This document shows, piece after piece, positions 1 to 12,004 of a DNA stretch of 64,000 bases. The stretch is taken from NCBI GenBank assembly GCA_030765065.1, contig CM060987.1, forward strand, positions 75,898,557 to 75,962,556. Direction: 5' to 3'. The position numbers and the translations under genes are program-made. Positions within the stretch are counted from its first letter, which is position 1. Each line of letters starts with the position of its first letter. The notes beneath the pieces were generated by a model. That model made no database searches. It was not told the DNA's origin and saw nothing but the letters and a program-made list of their open reading frames with translations. Origin of the DNA: Deroplatys truncata. Taxonomy: Eukaryota; Arthropoda; Insecta; Mantodea; Mantidae.

Positions 1-840
1 ACGAGACCTGGCGGCATGTTAGCGCACAAAGGGAGGGGGCGGGGCTAGCGGCATAGATCAAAGAACCTTATCAGATGGCGGCAAAATCCTTTGTTTCCGT
101 ATCGGCATTCTTATTCTACTGGTGTGCTTTGGTTTCCGGCACATCGCGGGATGGTTAACACGTCATGTGCTTATATCAAGTTGAATTCTAAGAGTCGAGT
201 AATTATAGAGTAATGTCTCTTCCTTCTGTGACTTTAAGCTGGGGCCCGTTTCACCAGCCGATGTTAAATTTTAACACAATGTTAAAGCGATTTAACATTA
301 AATGTACACAAATTCTGTTTCAAAGAACAATTCAGTTGTCGCATTGCGACAAACTTCGTGTTATTACCTAACATTTCTTTGTACCCTTGTACAAGACGTT
401 TAAGAAATGTTAGAAGTTGGAAAATACTGACGCTATTGACGCGAAGTTGCTGTATTTGGAGCTTTTCAATTTTCTAACTCGTTATGAATCATTCCAATGT
501 ACTAGTTCCATCTCTGAAGTAAGTATTGAACATTCAAATGAAGAGCTCAGAACTTAGATACTGGGCATTGACATAATAGTAATAGTTATTGTAGGAATCC
601 ACAAAGAAGTCAAATTGGCGAGCACAAGAAATTTGAATACGCGACTTCCTCTATGCGAGCCACAAACCTTACGACTGGAGGATTATGTAAAATACTCAGC
701 CATAGAACTACACTTGATGTAAACAAAACATTTCGCATCCCTCCTTGTTAGCCTAGTATTCGTATGAGCTGTGACAACAAATATAAAAAAAATGCCACGT
801 GGAGACATGTCTCCTGGTTATAGTGTATTAGAACGGTATA

Positions 841-1152
841 CTAACTGAAGAAGAACCGTGCGTCATACTGAGTTTGAAAATCTGAAAAAAGAGGAATATT
901 TGAAGCGATACAGACTGTTCAAAGCGGTCGTAAGTAGGGTTGTAGAGGAAATACTAGAGATTAGAATACTACCAACAGAAACATATCTCTTTCTCCGATG
1001 CTACAAGTGTTAATTACTCTATAGCGCTTTTGCTACTGGCACTTTTCATTTAATGGTAGGTGATAGTGTTGGCGTTTCCAAAGCTACCGTTTGTGCCATT
1101 ATTCGAAAGGTTTCCAAGGTAATTGCTTCAGAAGGCGAACAGCGTTTTTGTT
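841..1152 (+). pseudogene. HARBI1-like transposase fragment
   Basis: Two alignable stretches lie in one region. At about 865-950 the translation reads EFENLKKEEYLKRYRLFKAV, the N-terminal pattern of Harbinger transposases. At 1029-1151 it reads TGTFHLMVGDSVGVSKATVC followed by AIIRKVSKVIAS, the helix-turn-helix that recognises the transposon ends. In the family this is followed by a DDE nuclease domain; I see none here. Stops and frameshifts separate the pieces, so this is a dead N-terminal remnant of a roughly 350-residue protein. Confidence 0.75.
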
Positions 1153-1203
1153 GGCGTCAGCTGGATCCTTAATCAACACACTTTCTTCCTCTTTAGTTTC
1201 AAT

Positions 1204-1407
1204 TTAGTGTCCACCACCAGTTTTAAACTGTTTTAAACGCTCTTCCTGCTTGGCATTATTGGTACTGCGGTTTATATTAATATAAAATTGCATAAATTCG
1301 CGGCGAGTTTTCTCACGGCTGTATCCTTTTTCCTTTAACTCAAGTCCGTCGGCTTTTTCGTACTCGATAATTCCTCTATTCTTAGTAACTAGTTCTATAA
1401 TTAACAC
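1204..1407 (-). pseudogene. Myb/SANT-like accessory protein of PIF/Harbinger (fragment)
   Basis: The 67-codon frame carries ELVTKNRGIIEYEKADGLEL at its start and ends KQEERLKQFKTGGGH. The KTGGG motif after a Lys-rich helix is the signature of the Myb/SANT-like DNA-binding protein that PIF/Harbinger elements encode beside their transposase and need for nuclear import and end binding. The conserved Trp-containing centre is degraded. It lies divergent to the transposase remnant within the same inverted repeats. The same KTGGG tail is readable at about 4690-4740 in copy 2. Confidence 0.65.
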
Positions 1408-2242
1408 CTTTTCGAAAAGTGAAACATTAATTCCTCTGCACCTAGATTTTTCATTGAAATTGCGATTGTAACCTCACTAAATAAATCACATGGCATGTTT
1501 TATGCAGTAACTAGTTGTGTGCTATTGAAACTGAGAGCGCTGCGATGCATAGACAAAAGTGCATCGGAGCGCGTTCAGAAGTCCTGTAGTTCGGTCACCG
1601 CATACCTGAAAGCTTTTGTTTGCAGTTTTCTTTGACGTTAACAAGATATTGTCGTGACCTCTTTATTATTTTAGCTCAATGGGGGGTAGAGCGGATACCG
1701 AAGGATCTTAAAGTTAATATTTCACTTTATGCGAGGTCAGAACGAGGGACGCAGCTGAGAGAAATTATGAAAATATATCAGAATATTCCTAGTAAAAGTA
1801 TTATTACAGGTGTGGGTGAGGGGAGGCACTATCTACAATAGTAATTTAAACATAATGAAGATGGATGGTTAATGGTTTTAATGATGTAAAGGGATTACAT
1901 TACCTCCTTGTTTCCTTGCCTGTCGGTGGGAACGCCATGCTTCCGCATGAACAGCGCACACTCACTAACAACTTGCCTCTTGCAGTAACACGACTCGACT
2001 GACTAAACCCACGCTCAACTCGGCGTGCCCACGCTACGTTAACTGGCTTATTCCCTCCACTCTTGCGCAATATCCGATCTGGGCAATCAGGTTACATACG
2101 CAATAATGCTCGTACGTCACATCATTGGTTAACAATCGCTGTAAAAGCTTGTTGAAACGCAAGTATTTTAACAGATATTAAACTTTTAACATAATGTTAG
2201 CAAACAAGAGTGTTTTTAACATCGGTTGGTGAAACCGAACCC

Positions 2243-3571
2243 TATCATTTACTATGCACATGGTCTCTTAACTGCCATTTGCTATATAGGCTCTTTCATG
2301 TATTTATCTGTTTTGCATCTTATATATTTTCGCATCACACTTAGCACAAAAATTTAATTTCAATTGTTTCTCATTGCATACTCGGTGCATTCATAGCTTG
2401 GCTGTTCCTGGGTTTTCTGTTTACGTATTCATCTTTTTTGTTGCGTATTTCACAATTTGAGTGAAATGGCAAACTTACTCCAAAATTGTATTTTATAAAA
2501 CAATCGTTCATAGGCGCTCATCCACTTGAAAGCTTATATTTTCTTTTGGGGTGGAGGATACGAGGTTCGTGTCATATGTGCTATATCTTTCGATAATGTG
2601 TGCAATGTTACAGTTTGTGTAAAACGCCGTGACAGTCCTCCACTCCTGAAGTATAGATGCGCAATAGCAATGACCAGCCCACTTACATAATAAGAGAGAT
2701 GGAGGCCAGTAATTCTACCTGCAGTTAGTGTGATATTGTAAGCTTATACAGTTGTTTACAATGCGTTGTGCCTGCCTTCGAGTACTGATGTCACTTCTAG
2801 TCCCTTGCTCCCCACCACTCTCACTAGTTCTCCTCATTTCTCCTCTCTTGCGCATATCTGGAGTGCCACGACGTTTTACACAAGCTGTACAACCAAACCG
2901 GATCGAGCTATAGAGGCTAATGTCAGATGCAATAGAAAAATTGTTTTCAAGGTGTACCCACATAAATCTGTTACCACCACCACCTGCTTTGTCGTTTTCA
3001 CAAGTCAGGCTATTTGCTTGTTTCATTTCCAAAACTTGCTCTCTCTGCAAACTCATTTAGTGATTCAATCTTCCCTCCTTTTACAATTGTTTTTCTGTTT
3101 GTTTTTCTGATTTAGTGTTACACGCACCGCAAACACACACATACACATACACACACGCACACGAACAGAAATACCCATTATCGAGGCGGAAGTGGAACCC
3201 TATACAACTGCACAACGAAGGTCAAACGCTCTACTGACTATGGGTACCGACAGAAATATTAAAAGCATATGGGTCTTCTAGCTTTGAGCAATTTGGTACT
3301 TGAGAGGTTGTTTGTTTAATTCCCTTCGGGCCAGTTAAATTGCTATAATGGTTTTCGCAGTGTCCCTTATTACTAGGTGGAGTTGAATTATTTACTTCCG
3401 TGAAGTTTCTTAACATTAATTATTTAGTTTCATTTCCTTCTTACGTTTTATTTAACGCCTTGGCGATTTAAAGACTCAAAATGGAGGTAATAAAAAAAGA
3501 AGAAAGAAAAAATCAATAGTGTTCTATGTTTACCACTTAGAACATATTAAATGTAGTTTTCTAGACTGTTG
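2243..3571. other. No gene recognised
   Basis: AT-rich unique-looking sequence. A CA-rich microsatellite lies at 3129-3170. Short open frames on both strands around 2715-3110 overlap each other and show no domain or codon pattern I recognise. Confidence 0.6.
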
Positions 3572-3908
3572 ACTGCCTCTGTGGTTGATGGTTAGATGCT
3601 AACCTTCAAATTCGGATGTCTCGGGTTCGATTCCCGGCTGGAGGGTGGGAATTTTTCTTTAGCCAGGATCATTCCCCAACCTCTTTAGAGTCTGGGAGTA
3701 TGAATGAGAGCGTGAATGTGTGCGTGTGTGTGTGTGTGGGAGGGTGTGAATTTAAGGTAATAGCAAAAGTAATACCAACCTAAAGATTGAGACCACTGTA
3801 AGCTAGTGAACATCGTTCCTAATGAACAATTGTCCCAAAGGTAAAAAGTCGCCGATGTGACCCTATATGTTGAAGACGGCATATAAATGGTACATTAGAA
3901 AAAAAATT
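3572..3908 (+). mobile_element. tRNA-headed SINE (family C)
   Basis: The first 75 bases mimic a tRNA with an A-box-like stretch around GGTTGATGGTTAGATGC and a B-box GGGTTCGATTCC, the internal promoter of RNA polymerase III. The body contains a short TG run and ends in an A-rich tail at about 3900-3908. No cloverleaf with a proper acceptor stem can be drawn, so it is a SINE and not a tRNA gene. It is the only copy of this family in the window. Confidence 0.7.
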
Positions 3909-4108
3909 TGTTTTGTTTCCGAAAGAGGATAAAGTAACTACTCTGATAATATGTATTTTATTTCATAAATGAAGATAATTACGCATCCATTACCAGTTTA
4001 TCATCGAACACACATTAGAAGACTGCTGACATTACATATTGTTTATAATTAAATAATGTACAGTTTTATTAAATGTTATTATTACACTCTAAAATGACTA
4101 TACATTTA

Positions 4109-5276
4109 GGGGCGGTTTCATCAACAGATGCTAAATTTTAACACAACGATAAACTGATTTACCACTGAAGTTAACACAAATTCTGTTTCATCAAACAATG
4201 TGTTAAAGTCTGTTTTAAGTTAACATCCTCATACCCCTGTGTTAAGGCATTTAACAAATGTTAGAAATTGGAAAATGGCTGCCGCAAGCCAAGCTGTTGA
4301 TACGAGTTTGCTACAATTGGCATTTTTAAATGCCATTCCTAATAGAAGAGGAGTTGCGTGTCATAATAATTTTAAACCTGCAGAAGAAGGAATTTTTAAA
4401 GAAATTTAGACTGTCCAAGGGGCCATGAGCATGGTTTTATGGGAAATACGAGAGGTTAGAATACTACCAACAAAAGCATGCCTCTTTTTCCTAAGTGTTA
4501 ATTAGGTACTTTGATTTTATGCCACTAACATTTTTCATTTACTTGTTATAATGTTGGAATTGCCAAAGCTACCGTTTGTGGTTTTATCCGGAAGGTTTCC
4601 AAAGCAATTGCTTCAAGAAGCAAACTATTTTTTTCAGGTCTGCTTGATTAATCAGCGATAACACGTTTTCGCCCACTTTAGTTTCAATGCAGTGTTCACC
4701 ACCGGTTTTAAACCGTCTCAAACGCTCTTCGCACCTAACGTTTCTGGTGCAGCACTTTATATTAGCATAAAATTGCCGTAGCTGCTTACTGGACTGAAGA
4801 GAAACTCGTTCATTCCAATTAAATTACTCGCGGAGTTTGTCCCAAGCTGCAATATTATCCTTTAATGTAAGACCGTCAGCTTTTTCGCACTTGACAATAC
4901 GTCGATACTTATTAACCAGATGTTAATTAACGCGTTTCAAACGGTGGAACGTTTATTTCAGTTGACATCCTGATTCTAACCTCAAACAATCGGAAAAATC
5001 ACATGGCCATTGCCATGAATGTAAATAATTGACGCGCAGAGCGCGGCGTTACGTAGACAAAAGTGCCTCGGAGTACGTTCAGAAACAGTGTAGTTCGGTC
5101 ACCACCTTTCGAAAGCTAGCGTTCGCAGTTGTCTTTGACGTTAATAAAATGTTAGCTAACAGTTTGCTGTAAAAGCTCGATGAAACCAAAAGTTTTAACC
5201 TTATGTTAAACTTTGAACACCTTGTTAACAAACAAGATATTAGAGTATTTTTAACATCGGTTGGTGAAACCGACGC
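4109..5276 (+). mobile_element. PIF/Harbinger DNA transposon, copy 2 (internally deleted)
   Basis: Ends match copy 1 at 241-2242. The element is flanked by TTA at 4106-4108 and TTA at 5277-5279, the 3-bp TWA-type target duplication typical of PIF/Harbinger. At about 4556-4615 the + strand keeps the transposase helix-turn-helix (AKATVCGFIRKVSKAIAS-like) and at 4690-4740 the - strand keeps the Myb-like KTGG tail. It is about 830 bp shorter than copy 1 and cannot encode either protein. Confidence 0.85.
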
Positions 5277-5440
5277 TTAACATTATAAAGATAGTTTCCA
5301 TACGAAGCAGTTCTTGTTACAACTTGAAGAAACATGAAGATGTTTAAAACTTATTACGCGATAGTGAAAGCAGCCGGGCAAATCTATCATGCATACTGAT
5401 GCTAAGTACCTGTTCTTAATCGTATCTTAACTTCCGTTAC

Positions 5441-5991
5441 GGAGGGATCTCGGAACCGATCCAGAGGCGATATTGTACCTACGCCACATGAGGGGGCGCC
5501 CCGGGAGGAAGGATAAGACAGAGGAGACGCGGGGCAGCCGGATCCAGGAACGACGGTACAGCAATGACAGGGTCCTTAAGTTTCCAGAAGCAGACACCCC
5601 GGCAGACGGACAGTCAGACCGGAAACCTCGCCCCCCACAGGATGGTCCAACGCCGCTCATGGAGGTTTGGATACCTCGACAGCCAGCCGAAAGCCGAGAA
5701 ACGGAGAGAGTTCACACAGAGCATCCTTTCCGCTTCCACGCTGCACCGAAGCACCATCGTCGACACTTCCAACCCTGAAAGAGACCAACGGGATGAAGGA
5801 TGAGTGAAATGAAAAATGGAAGAAATGGAGGGACAGGAAATTCGGGGGCTGAAAGAAACCACTCCAGCATTCGCCTGACCACTCGAGAAAACTCCGAAAA
5901 ACTCATGGATCAGAGTGGGCGGTCGCCGAGTATCGAACCCGGGACCTCCTGAATGCGGGCCACAGACACCGCCTGAGCCATCCCGCTCGGT
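5441..5991 (-). mobile_element. Long GC-rich tRNA-headed SINE (family B), minus copy
   Basis: On the minus strand the element starts GAGCGGGATGGCTCAGGCGG (A box) and continues to GGTCCCGGGTTCGATAC (B box). A GC-rich body of about 450 bp follows, far longer than a usual SINE body and much richer in GC than its surroundings. Body blocks such as TCTGGAAACTTAAGGA are shared with the + copy at 8788-9322. Open frames crossing it, up to 153 codons, are GC-driven artefacts. Confidence 0.75.
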
Positions 5992-6097
5992 ATTTGTTCC
6001 ATAAAAGAGGGAGTTGAATGCAAATTCATCTAACAGGGAGGAAAGGAGATATGATGAATGTATGCACCAAACCATTAAGCTACTTGGCGCTTATTTT

Positions 6098-6885
6098 TTA
6101 AAAAAACTTTGTTACATTCACATGACTTTCTTAGCCCACTCATCTACAAAACATTCCTCCAAAACCTTATTTTTTAATATATTTCTTGTAATTTAAGATA
6201 AGCGTTTGTAGAACTGCTTCTGTTACCCATTTTGTTTTAGGTACAAGTGAGATACAAGAGCCTTAAGCGATGGACAAACGTTTAAAAAGCATAACGGTAT
6301 AGTAGCTTAGAAATTCCACTCCTTGCATGACCACGAGAAATACACGAATAGTGACTACGCACTACAAAATAGCATTTGAGAATTTAAACCAGTAACAAAG
6401 AATATCTTGCAAATTGTTGATGCCACAAAAAAATGTGTTTCACATAAGGTGTGCGCCTTAACGAGATCTGCACCTTCTGGATATTAACTTTTGGTTTATT
6501 TCTTACAGTGTACCAGTTAAATGCATTTTATTTGCACTGCAAACATCTTAAACATGTGGTATTTAAATCAAAATCGTTAGTCGTTTTTGTGAAAACCAAA
6601 AATAAAAACTATTTTTATGTAAAGGATCCTTCGCTTTGGGATATTTTCTTAAGAATCTTCGTGTCGTATCCTTGGAAGATGTTGAGCTTGAGTACCAAGT
6701 TTGGTATTTATACAACATTACGTTTTCAAGCTATACTGTTAACACAGACGTGGGCTTGTTTCTAAAAACTTGTTTTATTCAGTGGACCTCAATACATTAA
6801 TTTTTCCGGCGAAATCTACATATCGAATTTTTGGGTGCAATGCAGTACTACTTCCACTTCCTATACACAAATAACAGAGAAAACA
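6098..6885 (+). mobile_element. Dominant interspersed repeat, ancient copy (HINE-like)
   Basis: This is a strongly diverged copy in + orientation. The first module is recognisable as TTACATTCACATGACTTTCT. The middle holds the block around AAGTTTGGTATTTAT, and the last end reads ATCGAATTTTTGGGTGCAATGCAGTAC. The microsatellite has decayed and substitutions are many, so it is older than the other copies. A second ancient copy follows in the same orientation. Confidence 0.7.
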
Positions 6886-6895
6886 TATTAATGTA

Positions 6896-7665
6896 ATGCA
6901 TTCACATGAATTTCCCTACCCATTATGGTTTATTTTAAATAGCTTTTGCAAACTATTCTTCATGTTAACCTTTATAGGAATAGTTTCCTTACAATTTCCA
7001 TTGTAGATACAAGGGGGATATAAGAAATCGAAGCGATAGTGAAATGTTTAAAAGCGGGTCGCTCTTTCTATAACATGGCGAGAAACAACTAATATTGACA
7101 GCACGGCAAAAATGATACCAAGTATTGAAAAACTTAAACCAATTACAACGGAGTATCTCAGAAATGGCCGATGCAACAAGAAAACTTAATCTGCATTGAA
7201 TTCTATTTTTTTTAAAGAGATTCATATTTTTCTGTGTAGTAAGTTCTGCGAGCACTCATGATTTACTAGTTATACAAATTATATAAAATTCCTTCTGAAG
7301 ATGAGGACTTCACAGAGTATTTTCATAAAATTGAACATATTCGTTTTATTTGCCAAGTAAGAGTGTTAAATATTTGGCATTTTAGTAAAAACTGTTAGTC
7401 GAGTTTGAGAACATTAAACATAACGCAGCATCTTCCATGTAAAGGGTAGATTGGGGAGTGGAAATTTATATAAAATCTTCCAATGATATCCTTCAAAGAT
7501 ACTGAACTTAAAATACCAATTTTGCTATTTATTCGATACAGGACACATATGCGCGGGCAGACTCAGGGGCCTTCAAAACATGTATTTACATTGAAATCTG
7601 GATATCAAGTTTTGGTAGTGTACAATACTTCCTCTACTTACTAGGTAGCTGTTAGAGAAACTAAA
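6896..7665 (+). mobile_element. Dominant interspersed repeat, second ancient copy (HINE-like)
   Basis: It starts near ATTCACATGAATTTCCCTAC, includes CCATGTAAAGGGTAGATTGG and TCAAAACATGTATTTACATTG, and ends near CAATACTTCCTCTACTTAC. It lies directly head-to-tail behind the copy at 6098-6885, and both are similarly diverged, as if duplicated or inserted together long ago. Confidence 0.65.
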
Positions 7666-7817
7666 AATATGACTGTAAAGATGCGATCGACATTCTAGTT
7701 TATCTCTTGGAGGTTTCTCCAAAACCTACTTGGAGAAATTACGAAATTCTATGCATAATACATTTTAGAGTAAATGCCAATGAGCCAACATGACAAAACT
7801 GCCTTGCACGACCAAGG

Positions 7818-8121
7818 ATGTCTCCCTCCGTGGTGTAGTGGCTACCATGCTAACCTTTAGATCCCGAGATCGCGGGTTCAAACCCGGCGGAGGGCGATGG
7901 ACTTTTTCGGGCGTAAAAATCCTTAACATGGCTTCCTTCGGAAGAGAAGTAAAGCCAGTGGTCCCGTGTGGTATATTTACGGCACGTAAAAGAACCTCAA
8001 GCCTGATAAAGAGGCCTCTGAGCAAAATTACCGGTCTTTCACGCCCAATATGGAATGCGACGCTAAGGACCACAGCAGTCAAAGAGCGTCCATAAATAAA
8101 ACTCAATTTAATTTAATTTTA
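7818..8121 (+). mobile_element. tRNA-derived SINE (family A), copy 1
   Basis: The head (CCGTGGTGTAGTGGCTACCATG ... GCGGGTTCAAACCCGGCGGA) carries good A and B boxes. The body runs through TTTACGGCACGTAAAAGAACC and the tail is AT-rich (CAATTTAATTTAATTTT). The insertion is bounded by ACGACCAAGG at 7808-7817 and again at 8122-8131, a target-site duplication. Two further copies lie at 27962-28258 and 60868-61163, all on +. Confidence 0.9.
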
Positions 8122-8131
8122 ACGACCAAGG

Positions 8132-8787
8132 CTATCTGATTCATAGGACATTACGACATTGGTTACATTCCTTATTAGAACAAAATTAGAATGTGCCTGC
8201 AGCGCACCCAAAGATGAGTATTAATTGAAGGATTGTGGGTAAAAACATGGTAAGCCTCAATCTATTCATTTTGAAGGAAACAAGGAAAATTTACCCCGAA
8301 ATCCTCCTTTTATGATTAATTTTCATCTTATGGTATGTTGATAAACAAGACCAGGAAAAGTGATTTTCCAACTCAAATTTGTATTAAAATAAGAAATTAA
8401 TATAGATTATGTGGGTTAAGATGTTATGTTGATTTCAATTTGGTAGTTACTACACAGGCAAAGACTAATAATTTGTTTTTATTTAAACATGATTAAACCA
8501 AAACAATAGTTATGGATTAAGTAAGTCGTGTATTCTTACAAATAAATGTTACCAAACCTAAAATATAACTTTTAGTATGAAATAATGAAACTACTAAACT
8601 AAGAGTCTAACTTTATTAGACAAATGCATTACAGGAACATTAGGAACAAAAATAATGTGAACCTGTTCAGTATAAAAATAATATGTATGAAACATCTTGT
8701 GTACCTTGAAATGTCACATCATGTTTAAGGTTAGGATATTCAGTTTCAACATTATTGCAAACATTAACATACTACCAGTCTTGTTAA
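8132..8787. other. No gene recognised
   Basis: AT-rich sequence between two SINEs with no frame, repeat or RNA that I can support. Confidence 0.6.
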
Positions 8788-9322
8788 CGAGCGGGATGGC
8801 TCAGGTGGCTACGTCTGTGGCCCGCATTCAATAGGTCCCGGGATCGATCCGTGGCGATCGCTCACTCTGGGTTTTTCGTGGTTTCCCCGCGTCGTCAGGC
8901 GATTGCTGAAGTGGTTCATCTTCTACCACGATTCTCCTCCCTCTCATTTCCTGTACCCACCATCTTACTTGTCTATTTCAAGGTTGTAGGACCAGGCGAC
9001 GGTGTTCGGCCGGTTGCGGCTGGTCGGTGGTTGCGCTCTGTAAAGGTTTCTGCCTGGCGTCGCTGCGGTACCGCTCAGTTAGGTCTCTCCTCAGCGTGGG
9101 GCTCCGATCCGGGGGAACTTGGAGGTTAGTGGCTTGTGGGCTGGGACCGTGCGACGTCGGATGCGTTCTATCTGGAAACATTAAGGAGGGTCCATGCTTG
9201 AGCTTGTCGGCATCTGGATCTGGTCTCCCTTTGGGTTTCTCCCCTCATCCTTCCCTCCCAGGGGTCACGTTGGCACTGGCCTAAGTGCGATGCTCTGCTC
9301 CGGTTCCGGGGGCCTCTCCCTG
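8788..9322 (+). mobile_element. Long GC-rich tRNA-headed SINE (family B), plus copy
   Basis: It starts GAGCGGGATGGCTCAGGTGG, has a degraded B box (GGTCCCGGGATCGATCC), then a GC-rich body with blocks found in the minus copy at 5441-5991, including TCTGGAAACATTAAGGA and a terminal CCGGTTCCGGGGGCC. The TTTTTCGTGGTTT piece just after the head is shared with the truncated third copy at 32982. Confidence 0.7.
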
Positions 9323-9369
9323 ATATGTTCTTTTTACCGTTACCAATTTTGTTATTAGCAGGTTTAAAA

Positions 9370-11250
9370 TGTTTTTTTTTTTTCTGAAACAAATTAGCTA
9401 CTCATTACGGTGCATGCATATTATCCTCATTAGCGGTATCTTCATCGAGCTCCCCTTCAGGCTATCTACCTTGCTTCAATTTCTCAAAATACATTTGAAA
9501 ATCAGCAGGTGGTATAAACTGTTGCAAAGCATCTATGCCTTTAAGTTTAGCTTTATCGATTATATTTCTTTGGGAAGTGAGTTTGAGACTGTTTGCCTTC
9601 GAGGACAGAGATTAACTATTTCATCTCCATTGTAATGATACCTTATTCTAAGCTTCATTACTTCAGGCTTTGCTATGATAAACGCTACAGCCTTCCTTGA
9701 ACTTTACAGGTCTCTTCTCTTCAGATTTGTTTCAAAAAGTGAGCCTGATTCATAAGTTCTCTAGTTTGACAAAATCTTATAGCTTCATATGTGTGATGGT
9801 AAAAGCTTTTTATGGCTTAATTTCTTCAGGATATCCACCAATTTTTTCTGGAGAATACACAAACTGAACATGGCTTTAAACGTAACTTTCAACATGGCCA
9901 AAATCTTGATCAGAGGGAAGCATTGTGTGACCAGGTATGGGAAAATAACGTTCTATAGTCTCAAAATGGCTCATAGCAACTAAATAGACTTAACAGGACG
10001 CCGTATACCAGTTTTAATTTTGTCCATCACAGTTATCACTATTCATAATGGCATTTTACCATGTATATTTAAAGTTTTAAGTGGTTTTCATACAGCTCAT
10101 AATTTCTTCTGCCCCTCTACCTTCTGTGGGCTCATCCCAGAAGTAAAAGTATGTTTTCTCAATTTTATAGTCATGAATACTGAAATTATAGCTCCATATT
10201 TTTCTAGAATAAAAGGATGAACCTGTGTTCAATTTGGGAATTAAAATCTTGTTCCAAATCGAAAATGAACTTGCATGTGTCATCATTCTCCTTTGCTAGG
10301 TTTTGAACCTTTTAATGAGTTCCATTCCTGCTTCTGTCTTCCTTAGGTGCAACTCTTTTTCATTCAGCAGTTTTTTCAGCTCATTATTTTGGTTCAATCT
10401 GCATTATTTTATTCATATTTGGAGAGAATTGCATGTCTTATAAGTGTGGCTCTTTGGGTTTTGAAACTAATGTTGAGAGTTCTAAATATTCTTCTGTATT
10501 TCTCTATTGATACTGGAGTAATACTCTTGTCTTAGCAAACGTTATTCTGCTAGTCATGGATAGATGACATGGACTGTTCGTTGTCAATGTATAACTTGTC
10601 CATATTGCGCTGTCTGCTGTAATGACTTTGCTATTTGGGGATTTTATTAATATTCTCAGGAACAGATTGCTTCTGTTGCTCTGTCAAGATATTTTTCCTT
10701 GTATTGTGACATTCTCTTTTATCTAGTGGAGGCGTCATCATTCCTTAAGATATCTTCTTAACAATAATCTCTACCCCTCCTCTGCTTTCTGGAGGCCATG
10801 TATATTCCGAAAAGCAGTTTTACACACCTTAGTAACTCCATAATCTTTCAAAACAGTGTAACAAACACTATTGTTCCGTCTACTGCCCTCACACTTTTCA
10901 GTATACCTGCGTTATACTGGCATTACTAGGATTCGATCATGGAGATAGGCATTTTGCTCATCGATTTCCAAAACTCAGAAAATATATTTTTTCGTGTCTC
11001 TTGTTTTTGCAACCACAATCTCTTCCTATTTCATTCTTTTCTTGGAGTAGTCGTGCAGCAGTGGTGTATTCATCACCTCTGTGGCGCAGTGTCTTGTTTA
11101 ATTTCCTCTGATTAACTCTTCGTCCCTTGACTGGCACATCAGCTTAGATTAATTCATTATCATTCCCAGACTCATTCTGCTGAGAATCTTGAGCAGAATA
11201 TGTTGGTGTTGCATCATTTCCAAAGTTTCTTTTACGTTTCAGCTTCTTTG
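9370..11250 (-). pseudogene. Decayed transposase-like multicopy protein relic
   Basis: On the minus strand several fragments appear in order from about 11.2 kb down. They include VCKTAFRNIHGLQ near 10.8 kb, IWNKILIPKLNTGSSFYSRK with FSIHDYKIEKTYFYFWDEP at 10077-10286, FPIPGHTMLPSDQDFG near 9.9 kb, and KLKGIDALQQFIPPADFQ near 9.5 kb. I recognise this order as that of an abundant insect protein family annotated as uncharacterised and probably DDE-transposase derived. Many stops and frameshifts separate the pieces. The family assignment rests on my memory of these motifs and the transposon origin is inference. Confidence 0.45.
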
Positions 11251-12004
11251 AGACCCGGGATCAAAGTTAAAACTCACTTGCGATTTATACAGTTTCGCAT
11301 ACTATATGAAATAAAAATTTGTTAAGCACAAAATTGCAGCTTTGAGAAAATACAAAACATGGTACGCAATAACAATACATAAAAGCAGGTTTAGTAATGT
11401 GAAAATCATATCCTATGAAAGTAACTATACTATAATCATTACATTACTCAAATGAATCTACACTTTTATTAGAAAATGTGTTAAAAGATAAAATAAAACT
11501 TTGGAAGCAAAACATGGTAACGCACATATGTACTTCCTACCAATCTATGACTTGAAAACTTACCTTGTTTGCTTCATTGTTGTCTGAATATTAATCTACA
11601 CTGGTGGGATTGTACTCGGTTCCTGCGACTTCAAACTATATATCACTGTCGTTTAACTCGTCAAATATAAACTGGAATCTCAGTGTATTTCTTCTTTTGC
11701 TTTCAAATGAGGGAGCATTACATTAGCATCCGCCATGTTAATATTGAGGGTTACCAATTTATGTTCTGCCAACTGCAGAAATGTGAGTTAACAAACATAG
11801 CATACTCTGCCATCTATTGACGTTAGAGTCACGTTACTTAGTAGCTGGAGCTGAGGTAGAAGCTCACTGCCACCATGTCAAATCAAAAATACCCTTCATG
11901 TGGACTACCATGTTCTTGCCCAAAACCCTTAAATTTTTATTATATAGCTTATACTGAAACTTGATAAAACGGTGTGACTAAATGCTAACCTTACTTTCAT
12001 TCAG
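11251..12004. other. Probable intron upstream of FN3 exon 1
   Basis: AT-rich and without coding signal. It ends in a pyrimidine-rich stretch and TTCATTCAG, the acceptor of the exon at 12005. Confidence 0.5.

Larger units (their letters stand above)
241..2242 (+). mobile_element. PIF/Harbinger DNA transposon, copy 1 (decayed)
   Basis: The left end reads GTTTCACCAGCCGATGTTAA and the right end, reverse-complemented, reads GTTTCACCAACCGATGTTAA, giving clear terminal inverted repeats. Inside are the two hallmark gene relics of PIF/Harbinger elements in opposite orientation: a HARBI1-type transposase on + and a Myb/SANT-like DNA-binding protein on -. Both are broken. The copy at 4109-5276 shares ends and internal relics. 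I could not define a clean 3-bp target duplication here (gct on the left, tat on the right). The superfamily call is firm; activity is excluded by the broken genes. Confidence 0.8.

Noticed and set aside
5427-6075. Overlapping long frames (up to 153 codons) on both strands
   Set aside because: They follow the GC-rich body of a SINE, overlap on several frames and contain no domain.
7826-7900. Possible tRNA gene (good A and B boxes)
   Set aside because: It is the head of a dispersed SINE with a conserved body and target duplication; the same applies to 27968, 60873, 3572, 5991, 8788 and 50155.
8851-9392. Frames of 67-92 codons on both strands
   Set aside because: Same GC-rich SINE body in the other orientation.
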